Source of the DNA: Pyrenophora tritici-repentis
Lineage: Eukaryota; Ascomycota; Dothideomycetes; Pleosporales; Pleosporaceae
Assembly: GCF_003171515.1 (NCBI RefSeq)
Contig: NC_089396.1
Location: forward strand, 2,108,001-2,172,000
Direction of reading: 5' to 3'
Length of the DNA stretch: 64,000 nucleotides
The number at the start of each line of letters is the position of its first letter. Position 1 is the first letter of the stretch. This document shows, in pieces, positions 32,088 through 42,144 of this stretch. Below the pieces are notes generated by a model that saw only the letters and a list, made by a program, of their open reading frames with translations, had not been told where the DNA came from and did no database searches. The translations under genes were made by a program, and so were the position numbers.

Positions 32088-34091
32088 TCACACTGACACG
32101 AACATAGAATTCCCCTCGTGGTGCTCATGTCCGTGGCTGTGTCCATTGCCTGCGCTCTCATTGTGCACTGTAGTCCCCGTCGAGGACACGATCCTCGATA
32201 TATGACTCTTGCGCGCTCCCCCGCCACCCCCAGACGCCGCGGCACTAGCATGATAAACCGAACTCGCATTTTCCTCAAACCGCTCCATTTCACGGCACTT
32301 CTCCTCGTACTTGGCTATGTACTCGTCGCGCTCGCGGTCGGCGGCGTAGCGGGCCGAGATGGCGCGTTCCTTTTGCTCGCGGGCTTCGTTGAGAAGGGTG
32401 CGTAGGGAGGTGATTTCGAATTCGAACTCCGCAGAGGAGTCCTCGTAGGTTGTAATTGTTTCGGTTATCTCCTCGTATTTGTGCTTCCAGGCGTTGAGGT
32501 CGGAATGCGCGCGGTCGCGGGCGTACTTTAGGTTGCTGATTTCGGCTTCGAAAAGGGCGAGCTTCTCCATCAAAGAGGCGATTTCGGCGGTTAGGTGGCC
32601 GTGCTTGCCACGGGAATCGTCGCCTTCGCGGTGGAGCACCTTGTTGCGCTCAGTGAGGGTGACGATTTCTGTCTTGATCTCCGTGATGGTGAGCTCGGAG
32701 CGGCGGAGAGATTCCTCAAGGACGTTGATGCGACGGTGGCCATCTTCGACCTTACGCTGCTCGTCGTGGAGATCTTGCTTGATTTGGTCGCGCTCGATGA
32801 CGATTAGGCGGTGGTCTTCGCGGGATCGGTCCATGGACTCTCGGAGCTCAGTGCGCTCCATCTCCACGTCGCGGAGCTTGTCCTTGAGGGAAACAACCTC
32901 GCGCTTGATGTGGTCGTGCTTGAGGGTCAGATCGTCGCAGCGAGCATCAGCCTCTTCCCATCCAGTGGCCTTGGCCTTGACTTCGCGGCGAAGGTTCTCA
33001 ATAGTAATGGAGAAATCATCGCGCTCGGTCTCGACGATGCGGACAGTCTCCTTGAGCTTGTGAAGCTCCCGTTGCACACGGTCGTGGCGCTCGGTAAGCT
33101 CAGTGAACTCCCGCGACGTCTCATCAGCCCTGGACCTCAGACGCTTGAGTTCGTCATGTAGACGATCCTTCTCATGAAGGTGCTCATCCCTCTCAATCTC
33201 AAAGACCTTGATGCGATCGCTAAGAGTGAGAACTTCTTTGCGAGTAGACTCAAACTTTGACGAAGTCTCTGTGTACTTGCTCTTGAGTTCAGTGTGCTCG
33301 CGAAGCAAGTTTCGGAGCTCGGTATGGTGTCTGTCTGCGTCCAGGCGAGCGGAATCGCGCTCGTCCTCGCACATCTTCAACCTGGCGAATGTTGCCTCCA
33401 ACTCAGTCTTCGTCCTTTCGCGGTCGGTATGCGTCAGGGATACTGAGGTGTGGAGCTCATGAAGCTCATGACGAACGCTTTGCAAGTCGCGGTCGCGATC
33501 AGCAAGCTTCTTCTTGTGCTCGGCAACCGCGGTCATGGCGGTAGTGAGCTCAAGAATGAGCTTCTCTACTTGCCTCTTCCGCTCGCCATGCTCGTGGCCA
33601 TGGTGAGAGTGCTCAGCATCCTTGCGCTGAAACTCCTCAGTCACTTCCTCAACAGTGACCAATAGCTCGTCTCTCTCGCGAAGAAGACTGTCGCGCTCGG
33701 CCATCATGCGAGCCCATGACTCCTTCAGTGAAGCAGCTTCACGTGCTGCAGAAGACATTGTGTCGACAAAAGCAAACAGCTTGCCCTCAGCTTGTGATGT
33801 GAGCTCCATAGACATTGTGTTGCGGTGCGATTGCAGGAATGAACTCGAGCGACGTGACAGTGAGCTGGTCTGACGGGTCGACCGGCGACCAAGTGATGAG
33901 TTGTGAGAGGAACCATGTGCATGAGAGACACCGCCGGCTTGGGATCCAAAAGAGAATGACCGGTTCCGTGTGGGGGAGGATGGTTCGGAAAACACATCAC
34001 GGTCGATTCCACCCAACCCACTCGCCTTGAGCTTCATGATGGTAAGTTTCTCAGGCGTAATGTCAGGAGTGGTTTCAAAAGTGTCCGTCAT
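32088..34091 (-). CDS. Long coiled-coil protein
   Basis: A single exon of 667 residues. The first about 100 residues are Ser-rich and basic (SLGRRSTRQTSSLSRRSSS), a likely phosphorylated, disordered head. From about residue 110 to 600 the sequence is an almost unbroken heptad-patterned coiled coil rich in Glu, Arg, Lys and Leu. The tail has a Gly run, a Ser/Thr segment and a His-rich patch (HSHGHEHHEG); a second His-rich patch (HSHHGHEHGE) interrupts the coil near residue 165. There is no signal peptide or membrane helix. It probably acts as a structural or tethering scaffold. The His patches might bind metal; this is inference. I do not recognise a named orthologue. Confidence 0.85.
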   Translation of the reverse strand: MTDTFETTPDITPEKLTIMKLKASGLGGIDRDVFSEPSSPTRNRSFSFGSQAGGVSHAHGSSHNSSLGRRSTRQTSSLSRRSSSFLQSHRNTMSMELTSQAEGKLFAFVDTMSSAAREAASLKESWARMMAERDSLLRERDELLVTVEEVTEEFQRKDAEHSHHGHEHGERKRQVEKLILELTTAMTAVAEHKKKLADRDRDLQSVRHELHELHTSVSLTHTDRERTKTELEATFARLKMCEDERDSARLDADRHHTELRNLLREHTELKSKYTETSSKFESTRKEVLTLSDRIKVFEIERDEHLHEKDRLHDELKRLRSRADETSREFTELTERHDRVQRELHKLKETVRIVETERDDFSITIENLRREVKAKATGWEEADARCDDLTLKHDHIKREVVSLKDKLRDVEMERTELRESMDRSREDHRLIVIERDQIKQDLHDEQRKVEDGHRRINVLEESLRRSELTITEIKTEIVTLTERNKVLHREGDDSRGKHGHLTAEIASLMEKLALFEAEISNLKYARDRAHSDLNAWKHKYEEITETITTYEDSSAEFEFEITSLRTLLNEAREQKERAISARYAADRERDEYIAKYEEKCREMERFEENASSVYHASAAASGGGGGARKSHISRIVSSTGTTVHNESAGNGHSHGHEHHEGNSMFVSV

Positions 34092-35588
34092 GATTGCGGT
34101 AAATATAAGAGATGGATATGGGAAAGATGGATGAACTGAATTGAAAATGAAAGTACAAGAAGTAGAAGACGATACTTATGTATATTCATACCGTAGAAAC
34201 CATCAGCCAGCCACAGGGTTGAGGACTAGGCTGTCTAGCGCATTCCATGTAGCACACGGTCAATTACAATAAGCATGGTCAGCTCGTCCCGCACATGAAC
34301 GGGTTGTGGCTTGCTGCATTGCCAGAGATATTTACTTTTATGACGCAACGACGCCAGGGTGTCTTGCGAACTGGAGGTGGCATCCCAGCTGCCGTCGACC
34401 CAGCCTCGCCGTAGGTGGAAAGGTGCATGCAGCAACTCGCGAAGCGCAGTTGTTAAGTGGAGCGCATGTTAGTAGCGACGTCGGCGACTTGAAAGGTGGG
34501 GAAAGTGTATGGACTCCTCAGCTCGTAGAGCATCGCTCATGCGCTTACGAAGGATCGCGTGCGGAGTCGCCATATTAACTGGCGATCCCAAGTAACGCCA
34601 GCCAAGTCTAGTCTGGTGGGCCGCATGTGTGAATAGTTGATGCCAAGCGCGGGTAGATCAACTAGGGCTCAGTATCGCGATGCAGTGCAGATCAAATGTG
34701 GGCGACGGACCGCCCAGCAGCCATGTTCTCTGGGTTGATCGGCCGTCGCTAGCATGCCCGCTTGCTTCTTTGAGCTACACGGTGACGCACTTGCAGTTGC
34801 TTGGAGCCTAAAACAGAATTAATGTTTTATACCTAGGTGTGCCCGGCAAGGCCGCCAGCCAATCACCACATACGGACGCGCATCGGGTCGCTATACGGCC
34901 ATCGACCATTTCGGAGGCGACCGAGAGATAGATAGAAACGGGGACGAATCGTACACAACCCCTGTAAGGCAATCGTAGTGACGGAACGGCTCTGATAAGC
35001 ATGGCTGGGGACGAGAATATTGCATAATGCCCCGACTGGGATGCTAGTAGTCGGCTTGACATACGGCATAGATCACAGACAGCGTCCGAGGAGCCGACAA
35101 CTAGCGTGTGGTTTCGTAGTTTTCAAACGTCATTTTGCTGAGAAAAGCAAATGACGTGTTGAATTGCTGGCAGTAATCATAGTCGGCTCGTGAGTCGGCT
35201 CGTGTTGCGCCTCAAACATGTTAGTGTCCTACGGAGGTATAATGCTTGACTGAGACAGGAACCGTATCGACTAGTACGTGTAGGTTGCTTTTTAGTGTGC
35301 TTTTTGTCTGGCTTTTACAGTTTTTATTGAATGGGGAAAAAGTCGCGGGAAAACGAACGTACGCACGGACCGCCTAAGCACCAGATTACGAGCAGACCAA
35401 ATTCTGATTGATTTATACATCTGGTAAACTAAGCCAATGCCATGTAATGAAGGACGGATGCTAGTGAGCAGGCTATACCGATATGGCGGTCAACTATATA
35501 TACAAATGAAGTGATAGTTGATGAAAGCGAGATGTACTAAGCTAGTTTTGCCACGTTGAGCAGAAGAGAGGTCTTGTGAACAACTTGT
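34092..35588. other. Intergenic, 1.5 kb
   Basis: No gene supported. It includes the promoter of the coiled-coil gene and the 3' end of the AT-hook gene. A motif at about 34823-34840 (TTTTATACCTAGGTG) resembles one end of the foldback elements, but no partner end was found. Confidence 0.4.
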
Positions 35589-36890
35589 CTAGCCGAAGAT
35601 GAAGGGAGCAGACGGCCCTGAAGTCTCATAGACAGCGTTTTCTTTGTCCTCGCCGGACTGAGCATCTTCTTGGCTGCTTTGCTCGAAAATAGAAGTACCC
35701 TGTATGCTACCATCTGGCTGTACCTCTTGTAGAGGTCCGTCGCCCTCAACAGACATATTCTCATCGATGGCATCAGATAGTTCCTGTTCTTGCTCTTCGA
35801 GTTGGTCAGATTGAGCAACTGCAACCTCGTCTTCTTCTTCGTACTCATCTTGTGCATCGTCTTGCTGGCCATCCGCATCATTACCAGCGCCTTCGCCAAG
35901 CTCTTCCCTATCTTCCACATCTTCGTACTCCTCTCGGTCCTGCTCTGAAGAGACCAGGCCACCCTCATGACCTTCGTCGTCCGCCGCATCGCTAGTAGGC
36001 TCCAGGTCGGTTTCAGGAAGTCCGTCGATATCGTCTTGTGCTTCTTCTTGGTCCTCACCATCCTCGTCACCCTCATTTTCAACAGGCGATTCGTCAGACA
36101 AGTCGGCTGTCATCAGCTCATGGAGAAACTGATCGACCTGAGCAATGTATTTGTCGGGAATCTGGCGCACAGTGTGGCCACGCATCTTACGTGGGGCCAA
36201 GGGCCTAGTGGGCTTTTTGATACCTGCGTCCAAAGCCTTACGTCCAACATCCTTCTTAGGGGGAGCGGCTTTGGCTGCCTTCTTAGGAGGGCGACCTCTC
36301 CTGGCCGGCTGGGGAGTAGGCTGTTCCTCGATGATCTTCTTAGCTGGAGGCAGACGTGTGCGCAACTTGGATTGCATGCGTGGGTCTTGACGAGGTGGAG
36401 CAGCGGCAGCCTTGGTAGGTTTGGAGCGAGGCGATGTCCGCTTTCCCACACGCGAATCAGTCACTCTATTGAGATCCGGAGCTGCTGCTTTTGCTGGACG
36501 GCCGCGCTTTGGTGTGATAGGAGCATCCTCTTGAGCAGCCGCTTCTTTGCGGGGGCGTCCACGCTTCTTGGGGACAGGCGCTTCTTCTTCAGCTTCGGCA
36601 GACTCTGCCTCCTTGGTCTTTCCATTGGCCTTCTTTGGTACATCTTCTTCGGCTTCAGGCTTAGACGCATGTAGAGATGGGCGACCGCGTTTCTTGGGCT
36701 GAGGCGCGTCCTCGATCTCAGCTTCAGGCTCGTTTGCTTTCGCCTTGGGGGGTCGACCGCGCTTCTTCGGCGGCTCGATAGCAACGTCCACGGTATCTGA
36801 CTTCGCTGGGCGACCTCGCTTTGGTGTCGCTTCTGCTGCGCTCGCCTTGCGCCCGGTTCCGCGCAACGCGTTGCGGGCTTTGGGTGCCAT
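35589..36890 (-). CDS. AT-hook DNA-binding protein with acidic tail
   Basis: A single exon of 433 residues starting at the ATG at 36890. The N-terminal half carries six AT-hook cores: KRGRPAK, KKRGRPPK, KKRGRPSL, KKRGRPRK, KRGRPAK and RRGRPPK, separated by Ala/Glu/Lys-rich linkers. A basic segment around residues 225-250 (PLAPRKMRGHTVRQIPDKYI) may be a folded module. The C-terminal half is very acidic (Glu/Asp/Gln runs) and ends in APFIFG. The layout suits a chromatin protein that binds AT-rich minor groove and contacts histones or activators through the acidic tail. No named orthologue recognised. Confidence 0.85.
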   Translation of the reverse strand: MAPKARNALRGTGRKASAAEATPKRGRPAKSDTVDVAIEPPKKRGRPPKAKANEPEAEIEDAPQPKKRGRPSLHASKPEAEEDVPKKANGKTKEAESAEAEEEAPVPKKRGRPRKEAAAQEDAPITPKRGRPAKAAAPDLNRVTDSRVGKRTSPRSKPTKAAAAPPRQDPRMQSKLRTRLPPAKKIIEEQPTPQPARRGRPPKKAAKAAPPKKDVGRKALDAGIKKPTRPLAPRKMRGHTVRQIPDKYIAQVDQFLHELMTADLSDESPVENEGDEDGEDQEEAQDDIDGLPETDLEPTSDAADDEGHEGGLVSSEQDREEYEDVEDREELGEGAGNDADGQQDDAQDEYEEEDEVAVAQSDQLEEQEQELSDAIDENMSVEGDGPLQEVQPDGSIQGTSIFEQSSQEDAQSGEDKENAVYETSGPSAPFIFG

Positions 36891-38718
36891 TGTTGTGATG
36901 TTTCTGCTGTTCTAGTGTTTCGCGACAGGCAATTGGATATTGGAACGCGTAAATGTAATGCAGCGAAAGAAATTGGTTTGAGACGCGACTTGATTGTTTG
37001 TGGTAGGAACTGCGGAGGGTCGGAACGTCACAATGTAGTCAGCACGTCAGGCGTGCGCAGCCACGATCGGCCCTCTCACCCCAACTGCGGGTCGCGTGAA
37101 ACTCTTTTACCTGAAATAAAGTTGGACTATCATCAGCTTTACCTGTCGTAAACATGAGAAGAACCGCAGTAACCACATCGCATCACCAAACGATAAGCCA
37201 TGAATACTAGATCACGATGTTCGCAATATGAACATACTCTAGTGTCTAGTTCTCCCGATCCTACCATCAAGACGGCCACTATCCAATACCTTCGAAAACC
37301 CCTTTGGTTCTGTGAACCTTGACATTCGATTTTCAATTCTCATTGCGGAAACAAAGCTTCTTGTCGCGAATCTCAACCACATGTTCCTATTTCACCGTCA
37401 TCCACAATATTAATTTCCATTCTCGACGCAGCATATTTAACATCATTCATTACCTCCTCCATACTTCGGTAACGATAGTTTAAGGCAACAGTCAATGCCG
37501 AATTCAATCTTGCGTCTTCAAAATGGTCAGGTCATGGTTGGTATGACGACGACGTTGCAAAGTTGTTGCTCATGAGAGGTTTGACAAACACAACCCAGTG
37601 GTATCTGAGAGAAGAATTCTGTTAGAGCGAATATGCTCAAAAAAAAGCACATACTGACAGGTCTTCCTTCACGCATCGATGTACCCATTCTCCAGCCAAG
37701 GTATCATCACCGACGGTACCGTGGAAGATGAGTTTACCTTCTATCCAGGGAAAATGTAGATACGCGCCATCTTCCTCGCTTCACTTCATATCGTGTCCAG
37801 ATGGGTAGGGATCATAAGGTGGAGCACGCTCTCTTCTGTTCTCTGTTCCTTGGGAAGATTCCATCGTCGTTGCAATCATTGTCGATTTCCGGTGCGGCGG
37901 CGCAGATGAAAACAGTGATTGCGAAAGACAAGTCTGACCGTAGTCAAACCAGCCTTTGCAGAATTTTCTGTAGAATCGGATCGTGAATGGGCGAAGGTGA
38001 GATCTGAGAGAACTTGTACGTCCCGGCCTTGCTCTTGGGTCGGGGAAGTCGTCATAGTATTTTATCAATACATGCTCTTACCATCTTTGCGTGGGAGGAC
38101 AACTCCATGTTCAAATAATCGCACTAAAATTGCCAGGAGTATTTGAGTTCCCTACTCGATTTTGCTGGACTGGAATATGCTCTTCGGGAAACGAAAGAAC
38201 AAGTTCTCAAGGCGGACGTGGTGCTGGTAATTCCGATGATAGGAATGAGTCCACGTCTACGGCGGGGAGGGGGCGGAGGTTTCGTAAAGAAGATCAATGT
38301 TACAGTGGCAAAGATGTCTTCAATGCGAAAATATGAAGTTATTGAGAAGCAGCATGTACGGGCGAACAGTATAGGCATAAGATCCCTAGATTCAACACCC
38401 TGTACTAGGCTGCCTGCTGCCTGCGATAAGTGGTTATTAAGAGTCGTCTCCATCACGAAAAGATACCACATTTAACCAAACTCCCTCTAAAACTCCCGGC
38501 CACCATGCACTCCCGTCAGAAATACCACGTTCCTCGTAACCCCGCCCCTAAGTTCAGAAGGGTAAAGGCGTCATGCACTTCCAGGGCCCTAAGCGAAACC
38601 TGCAAGTACCCCACCCCACACCCACCCTCCCTCACCCTCACGCACAAATCCTATTTCTAACAACATATACCAACTCATTATTTAATCTTCCATCAATCAC
38701 GTGAATAACCATTCATCA
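36891..38718. other. Intergenic, 1.8 kb
   Basis: No gene supported. Weak frames at 37781-38068 (minus) and 38143-38475 (plus) have no family feature. The left end is the AT-hook gene promoter, and the right end is the 5' flank of the tRNA gene. Confidence 0.4.
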
Positions 38719-38860
38719 GCATCGGTGGTTTAGTGGTAAAATTAGCCGTTGCCATCCGTATAGGACAGTTTCGGCTAGCCCCGGGTTCGGTAAGCTTGCA
38801 CTCCACCATTGTCCATTCGATTCAGCATCCTAACAATTATTCAGATTCCCGGCCGATGCA
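38719..38860 (+). tRNA. tRNA-Gly (GCC) with an anticodon-loop intron and a second insertion in the T-loop
   Basis: Acceptor arm GCATCGG (38719-38725) pairs with CCGATGC (38853-38859), discriminator A at 38860. D arm GTTT-AGTGGTA-AAAT at 38728-38742. Anticodon stem AGCCG (38744-38748) pairs with CGGCT (38772-38776), anticodon GCC at 38751-38753. A 16-nt intron (38755-38770) sits after position 37, the canonical place. T stem CCGGG (38081+700: 38781-38785) pairs with CCCGG (38848-38852). The T loop is TTCG, then 55 extra nt (38790-38844), then ATT. Without both insertions the RNA is 71 nt, normal for tRNA-Gly, with every stem paired. The A box is intact (TGGTTTAGTGG). The B box is interrupted after GGTTCG. 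Confidence 0.85.
38790..38844 (+). other. Spliceosomal-intron-like insertion inside the tRNA T-loop
   Basis: The 55 nt begin GTAAGC, contain CCTAAC at 38829-38834 and end TTCAG. Donor, branch site and acceptor match the pattern of this window's protein-gene introns, and 55 nt is within their 44-62 nt range. Precise removal joins TTCG to ATTCCCGG and restores TTCGATT, the standard T loop. It also contains TTCGATTC (38816-38823), which resembles the core of a Pol III B box. Confidence 0.8.
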
Positions 38861-38877
38861 ATCCATCACTCAGATTC

Positions 38878-38884
38878 TTTTTTT
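38878..38884 (+). terminator. Pol III terminator (T7) of the tRNA gene
   Basis: Seven consecutive T on the sense strand, 18 nt after the tRNA end, a standard Pol III stop signal. It supports the locus being a Pol III unit. Confidence 0.75.
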
Positions 38885-40009
38885 GCTGCTGCGGAGACGT
38901 TAAGCATTGACATATAAACAGCTACTCACTAAACCTTTTTTGTATTCGAGGTGTTGTAGAAGCACTTTAGTTTTTTGTACATCTTGTTAAGAATAGATCT
39001 GTCGGTAAAATTCCCTCGAGGTTATTATCTCCCTCAACTTCGTATCCCTTGCCAGACAGGAAAGTCATCACGGCAGTTTGAACTTCCTCTGCTGAGTTAT
39101 ATCTAACGCCCTAGCATTTGTTCCCTAGTTCGCGCATACACTTTCTCTCCAGCGGCAGCCATTCTGTGTGCACCATACCAGCGATCTCTTGTGTAGATAT
39201 GTCTTTCAATTGCTCTTCAGGCCAAGTGCAGTTCGTGAGCTGAAGAATCGCACATCCAAACTAGAACATATCTGTTTGCTTGGTCACATCACGAATGGTA
39301 TTTCCGGGAGCAAACCACTATCTAGTGGCATAATGATAACATTTGATAAGCCGGTGATCCCTTGACCGACTCCGAAACCCAGCGTTTATGAAGTCAACTG
39401 GAGAAAGAGTAAGTTCGGAAAAGAGCGAGCATTGATCTGGCTCTCCAAAGATTATCATCTCGTTAATTCGCATCTTCGGAATCGTCGGACAGGTGGGTAG
39501 GGTTCATGGACAAACATTACTGAGTCTCATTCTAGCTCTGTAGCCTCAATTCAACCTAGACTAGAGCTAGATTCTAGGTGTCTTGTAGGTACAGGTTCTG
39601 GCCATTTTGTTGTGGTTGGAGATGAACGATTTCGAAGCGGGTTCGTGCTGATTCTAGAAGGTATTGCGTGCTGCTATCACCTTCTTCCACACGATACATT
39701 GTTCTTGTCGCTGCCCGTTATGACGCAGTAGCATGTTGGAGAGTCTTTCACGTCTCTCCCTCAATGCAATTACGCCCATAGCTCACCACGCCTTTCCACG
39801 CACTATCATCGGTCTGAAATATTACATCTGTAACATGTTCAGTGAAGTGAGGAATTACATAGATCACCCTGCTGCCTGTGTGCAGTATTTCATTCACCGA
39901 ATTGTTTGCCACGCCTCCTACTACTCTCTTCCAGAATTGCAGAGAACCTCACCTCTCCATCATAACTAGACCGAACTACGACCCTCTCCTTCAACCCACC
40001 ACAACAAAG
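38885..40009. other. Intergenic, 1.1 kb
   Basis: No gene supported between the tRNA and the first Cys/His-rich gene. Confidence 0.4.
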
Positions 40010-40900
40010 ATGGATTACAACCCAATTTCATACACAACAACCGAGAAACCCAATGAAGCATCTTCCATTGCTTCCGACACAAAAAGGCCACAATACGATC
40101 TATCGCAGCACGTCCCACAACCTCCACACCCCAACGAATCCCCTGTCGACGCGCCCCTCGCACCAACACCATCCAGCCCATCAGCAACCCAAATTTTCGG
40201 AAACCAACAAATTACACCTCTCCTATACCTTGACCATTCAATACTGGCTTCCCTACATCAACACCACCACCTACTATCCAACCTACCGCCTGCCCTCAGA
40301 GAAAAATTAGCCTTGCAACACTATCGCGACGACAAACCTACTCATCCAAGTGACAGCCAACCTGGAATTAACGTGTGGCGCTGCTCACACTTAGAGTGCC
40401 GTCATGTCAACGAATCACTAGTGACGCGAGCATGGGAACACAACCAAAAGGGTATCGTGTGGTACCGGGATAAATGTAAAATGTGTCATAAGTCGGCGAC
40501 GCGTTATGCACAATTTCTGCAGGTCAAGCTGATTCCGAGTGCGGAGGAGGAGAGGGGTGGGGAGAAAGAGGAGGAGGAGAAGCTTGATCGTATGGCGGTA
40601 GAGGTCGTAAATAATTATCTTAAAGCGGTGAAAGAAGAGAGGAAGCGTAGGGCGGGAGAGCAAGAGCTGAAGGATAAGGCGGGTGTGGAGGCAGAGGAGC
40701 GTGCAGATAAGGTTGGCGGTGGAAGAATGGGTACGAAGATTTGGACAAGGATGATATCGTATAGGTGTATGGGGATTTGGATATGCCGGGGATTGGCTAC
40801 CATGAGAGAGATGGGGGCTTGGAAGATGATGATTTTGACTGGGTGTAGACATGTGTGGCGTGGTAGGGTGTCGAGCAGGGCTGTTTGCGACCAGTCTTGA
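40010..40900 (+). CDS. Cys/His-rich protein of unknown function, paralogue 1
   Basis: The start chosen is the ATG at 40010, after which the frame gives 296 residues. The N terminus is Pro/Thr/His-rich and disordered. The core WRCSHLECRHVNESL ... YRDKCKMCHKSA ... LQVKLI matches the core of the gene at 41339 and looks like a zinc-binding fold (CX4CXH ... CX2CH). A long Glu/Lys-rich segment follows. The last about 60 residues (from 40720) look unlike coding sequence. Another frame there reads YEDLDKDD and GYHERDGGLEDDDFDWV, acidic like the tail of the paralogue, though with a TAG between. A frameshift or an unrecognised intron near 40715-40765 is likely. Confidence 0.6.
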   Translation: MDYNPISYTTTEKPNEASSIASDTKRPQYDLSQHVPQPPHPNESPVDAPLAPTPSSPSATQIFGNQQITPLLYLDHSILASLHQHHHLLSNLPPALREKLALQHYRDDKPTHPSDSQPGINVWRCSHLECRHVNESLVTRAWEHNQKGIVWYRDKCKMCHKSATRYAQFLQVKLIPSAEEERGGEKEEEEKLDRMAVEVVNNYLKAVKEERKRRAGEQELKDKAGVEAEERADKVGGGRMGTKIWTRMISYRCMGIWICRGLATMREMGAWKMMILTGCRHVWRGRVSSRAVCDQS

Positions 40901-41338
40901 CTTAGGTTACATGATTCTTATCAAGCAAGAGGGGCTAGACTGAGATCTCAAATTCAAGATACTTCAGTTCATCATCACATGCTGGTGAGAATTGTTTTTG
41001 AACTACAAGAAACCCACTAGAACTAGCTATCCCAAACTCTTCCCGCACTGCATCAACACTTGCAAAATTGGCTCAAACTACCCTTTGGAGAACATTATCG
41101 CTTTCACGATAACGCATGCCCCGTATTTGTTTGGCGCGCCTCTTTCACGGTCTCGGCAACGACCAAAACACATGCTTCACTGTAACTGGACAGCACCTCC
41201 CCGCACTAATCCTGTCCGTAACCGCGCAACTAGATAGCCTCTATCTTACCCAATAGAAAGGAACATCAACATCTCAGCACACCCAAACACCGCACACATT
41301 ACATCGCACACCTACCATCCCATGCGCCAACAGCAACA
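40901..41338. other. Intergenic between the two paralogues
   Basis: No gene supported; it should be the promoter of the second paralogue. Confidence 0.4.
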
Positions 41339-42016
41339 ATGTCGCACCACCAAAACGAAGCACCAATCGACAAACGAGTCTTACAACACCACCAATCCGA
41401 AATCCCCACCAACCAACACGCCACCCTACACCACCACCCCCTCATCGAAGTAAATCACGCAAAGTTTATCCGAGTACTCGTGTGGCGCTGCTCCCACTCA
41501 GACTGCGCCCACGACAACCTATCGCTGATGAAAGATAAAGACTGCAACTGTGGATGGTATGAGGCGCTGGTTGGGGGAGAACTCGATGGATCTGGCATCG
41601 AATGCATGTGTGAATGCGATGGGTTGGTGACGATTTGGAAAGAGGATTTGTGCGTCTTGTGTTGGAGGCCGGCGGGGTTGAGGTGTCTTGTTGTTGATAT
41701 TAAGCTTTTTGGGGAGGTTAGGATTATTGAGAGGGAGAGGGGGGATGAGTCAGACGAGGATAAGGATCAGGAGGAGGAGAGGGAAGAGAAGGAGAGAAAA
41801 GATGAGCAGAAGAGAAAGGAGGATGTGGACGAGAGTGAGGAAAAGCAGAGGAAGAAGCGCAAGGGAGATAGGGAGCTAGAAGGGCCTATAACCAAGATTC
41901 CGCGTATGGAAGAAGACGAAGGCATAGCACATTCCAGGCAAAGTAACGAGGACATTGACTTGTGGATATGGAATCAGGACTACCAGATATGGTACAGGGC
42001 TAGGTCAAGGGCATGA
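41339..42016 (+). CDS. Cys/His-rich protein of unknown function, paralogue 2
   Basis: A single exon of 225 residues. The N terminus is His/Gln-rich. The core WRCSHSDCAHDNLSL ... EDLCVLCWRPAGLRC ... VVDIKLF aligns with paralogue 1 and adds a Cys-rich insert (DKDCNCGWYE, ECMCECDG). The rest is a charged Glu/Lys helix-like stretch, a possible nuclear signal (KQRKKRKG) and a Trp/Tyr-rich end (DLWIWNQDYQIWYRARSRA). No signal peptide. The two genes lie in tandem on the same strand, 438 bp apart, which points to local duplication. Function unknown; a zinc-ribbon role is inference from the cysteine spacing. Confidence 0.7.
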   Translation: MSHHQNEAPIDKRVLQHHQSEIPTNQHATLHHHPLIEVNHAKFIRVLVWRCSHSDCAHDNLSLMKDKDCNCGWYEALVGGELDGSGIECMCECDGLVTIWKEDLCVLCWRPAGLRCLVVDIKLFGEVRIIERERGDESDEDKDQEEEREEKERKDEQKRKEDVDESEEKQRKKRKGDRELEGPITKIPRMEEDEGIAHSRQSNEDIDLWIWNQDYQIWYRARSRA

Positions 42017-42144
42017 AAACTACATCGCATGAAAAATGTAGAAGTAAGAAGGAAGCAAGCGGATTTCATTTCATCGATTGATTCATATTATGTCTGGTGC
42101 ACTTTAACTAGGCGGCACTTGTCGCTGAGCTTCATTGCACTAAA

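Noticed and set aside
34820..34845. TTTTATACCTAGGTG resembling a foldback-element end
   Set aside because: Only about 15 bp match and no second end was found nearby.
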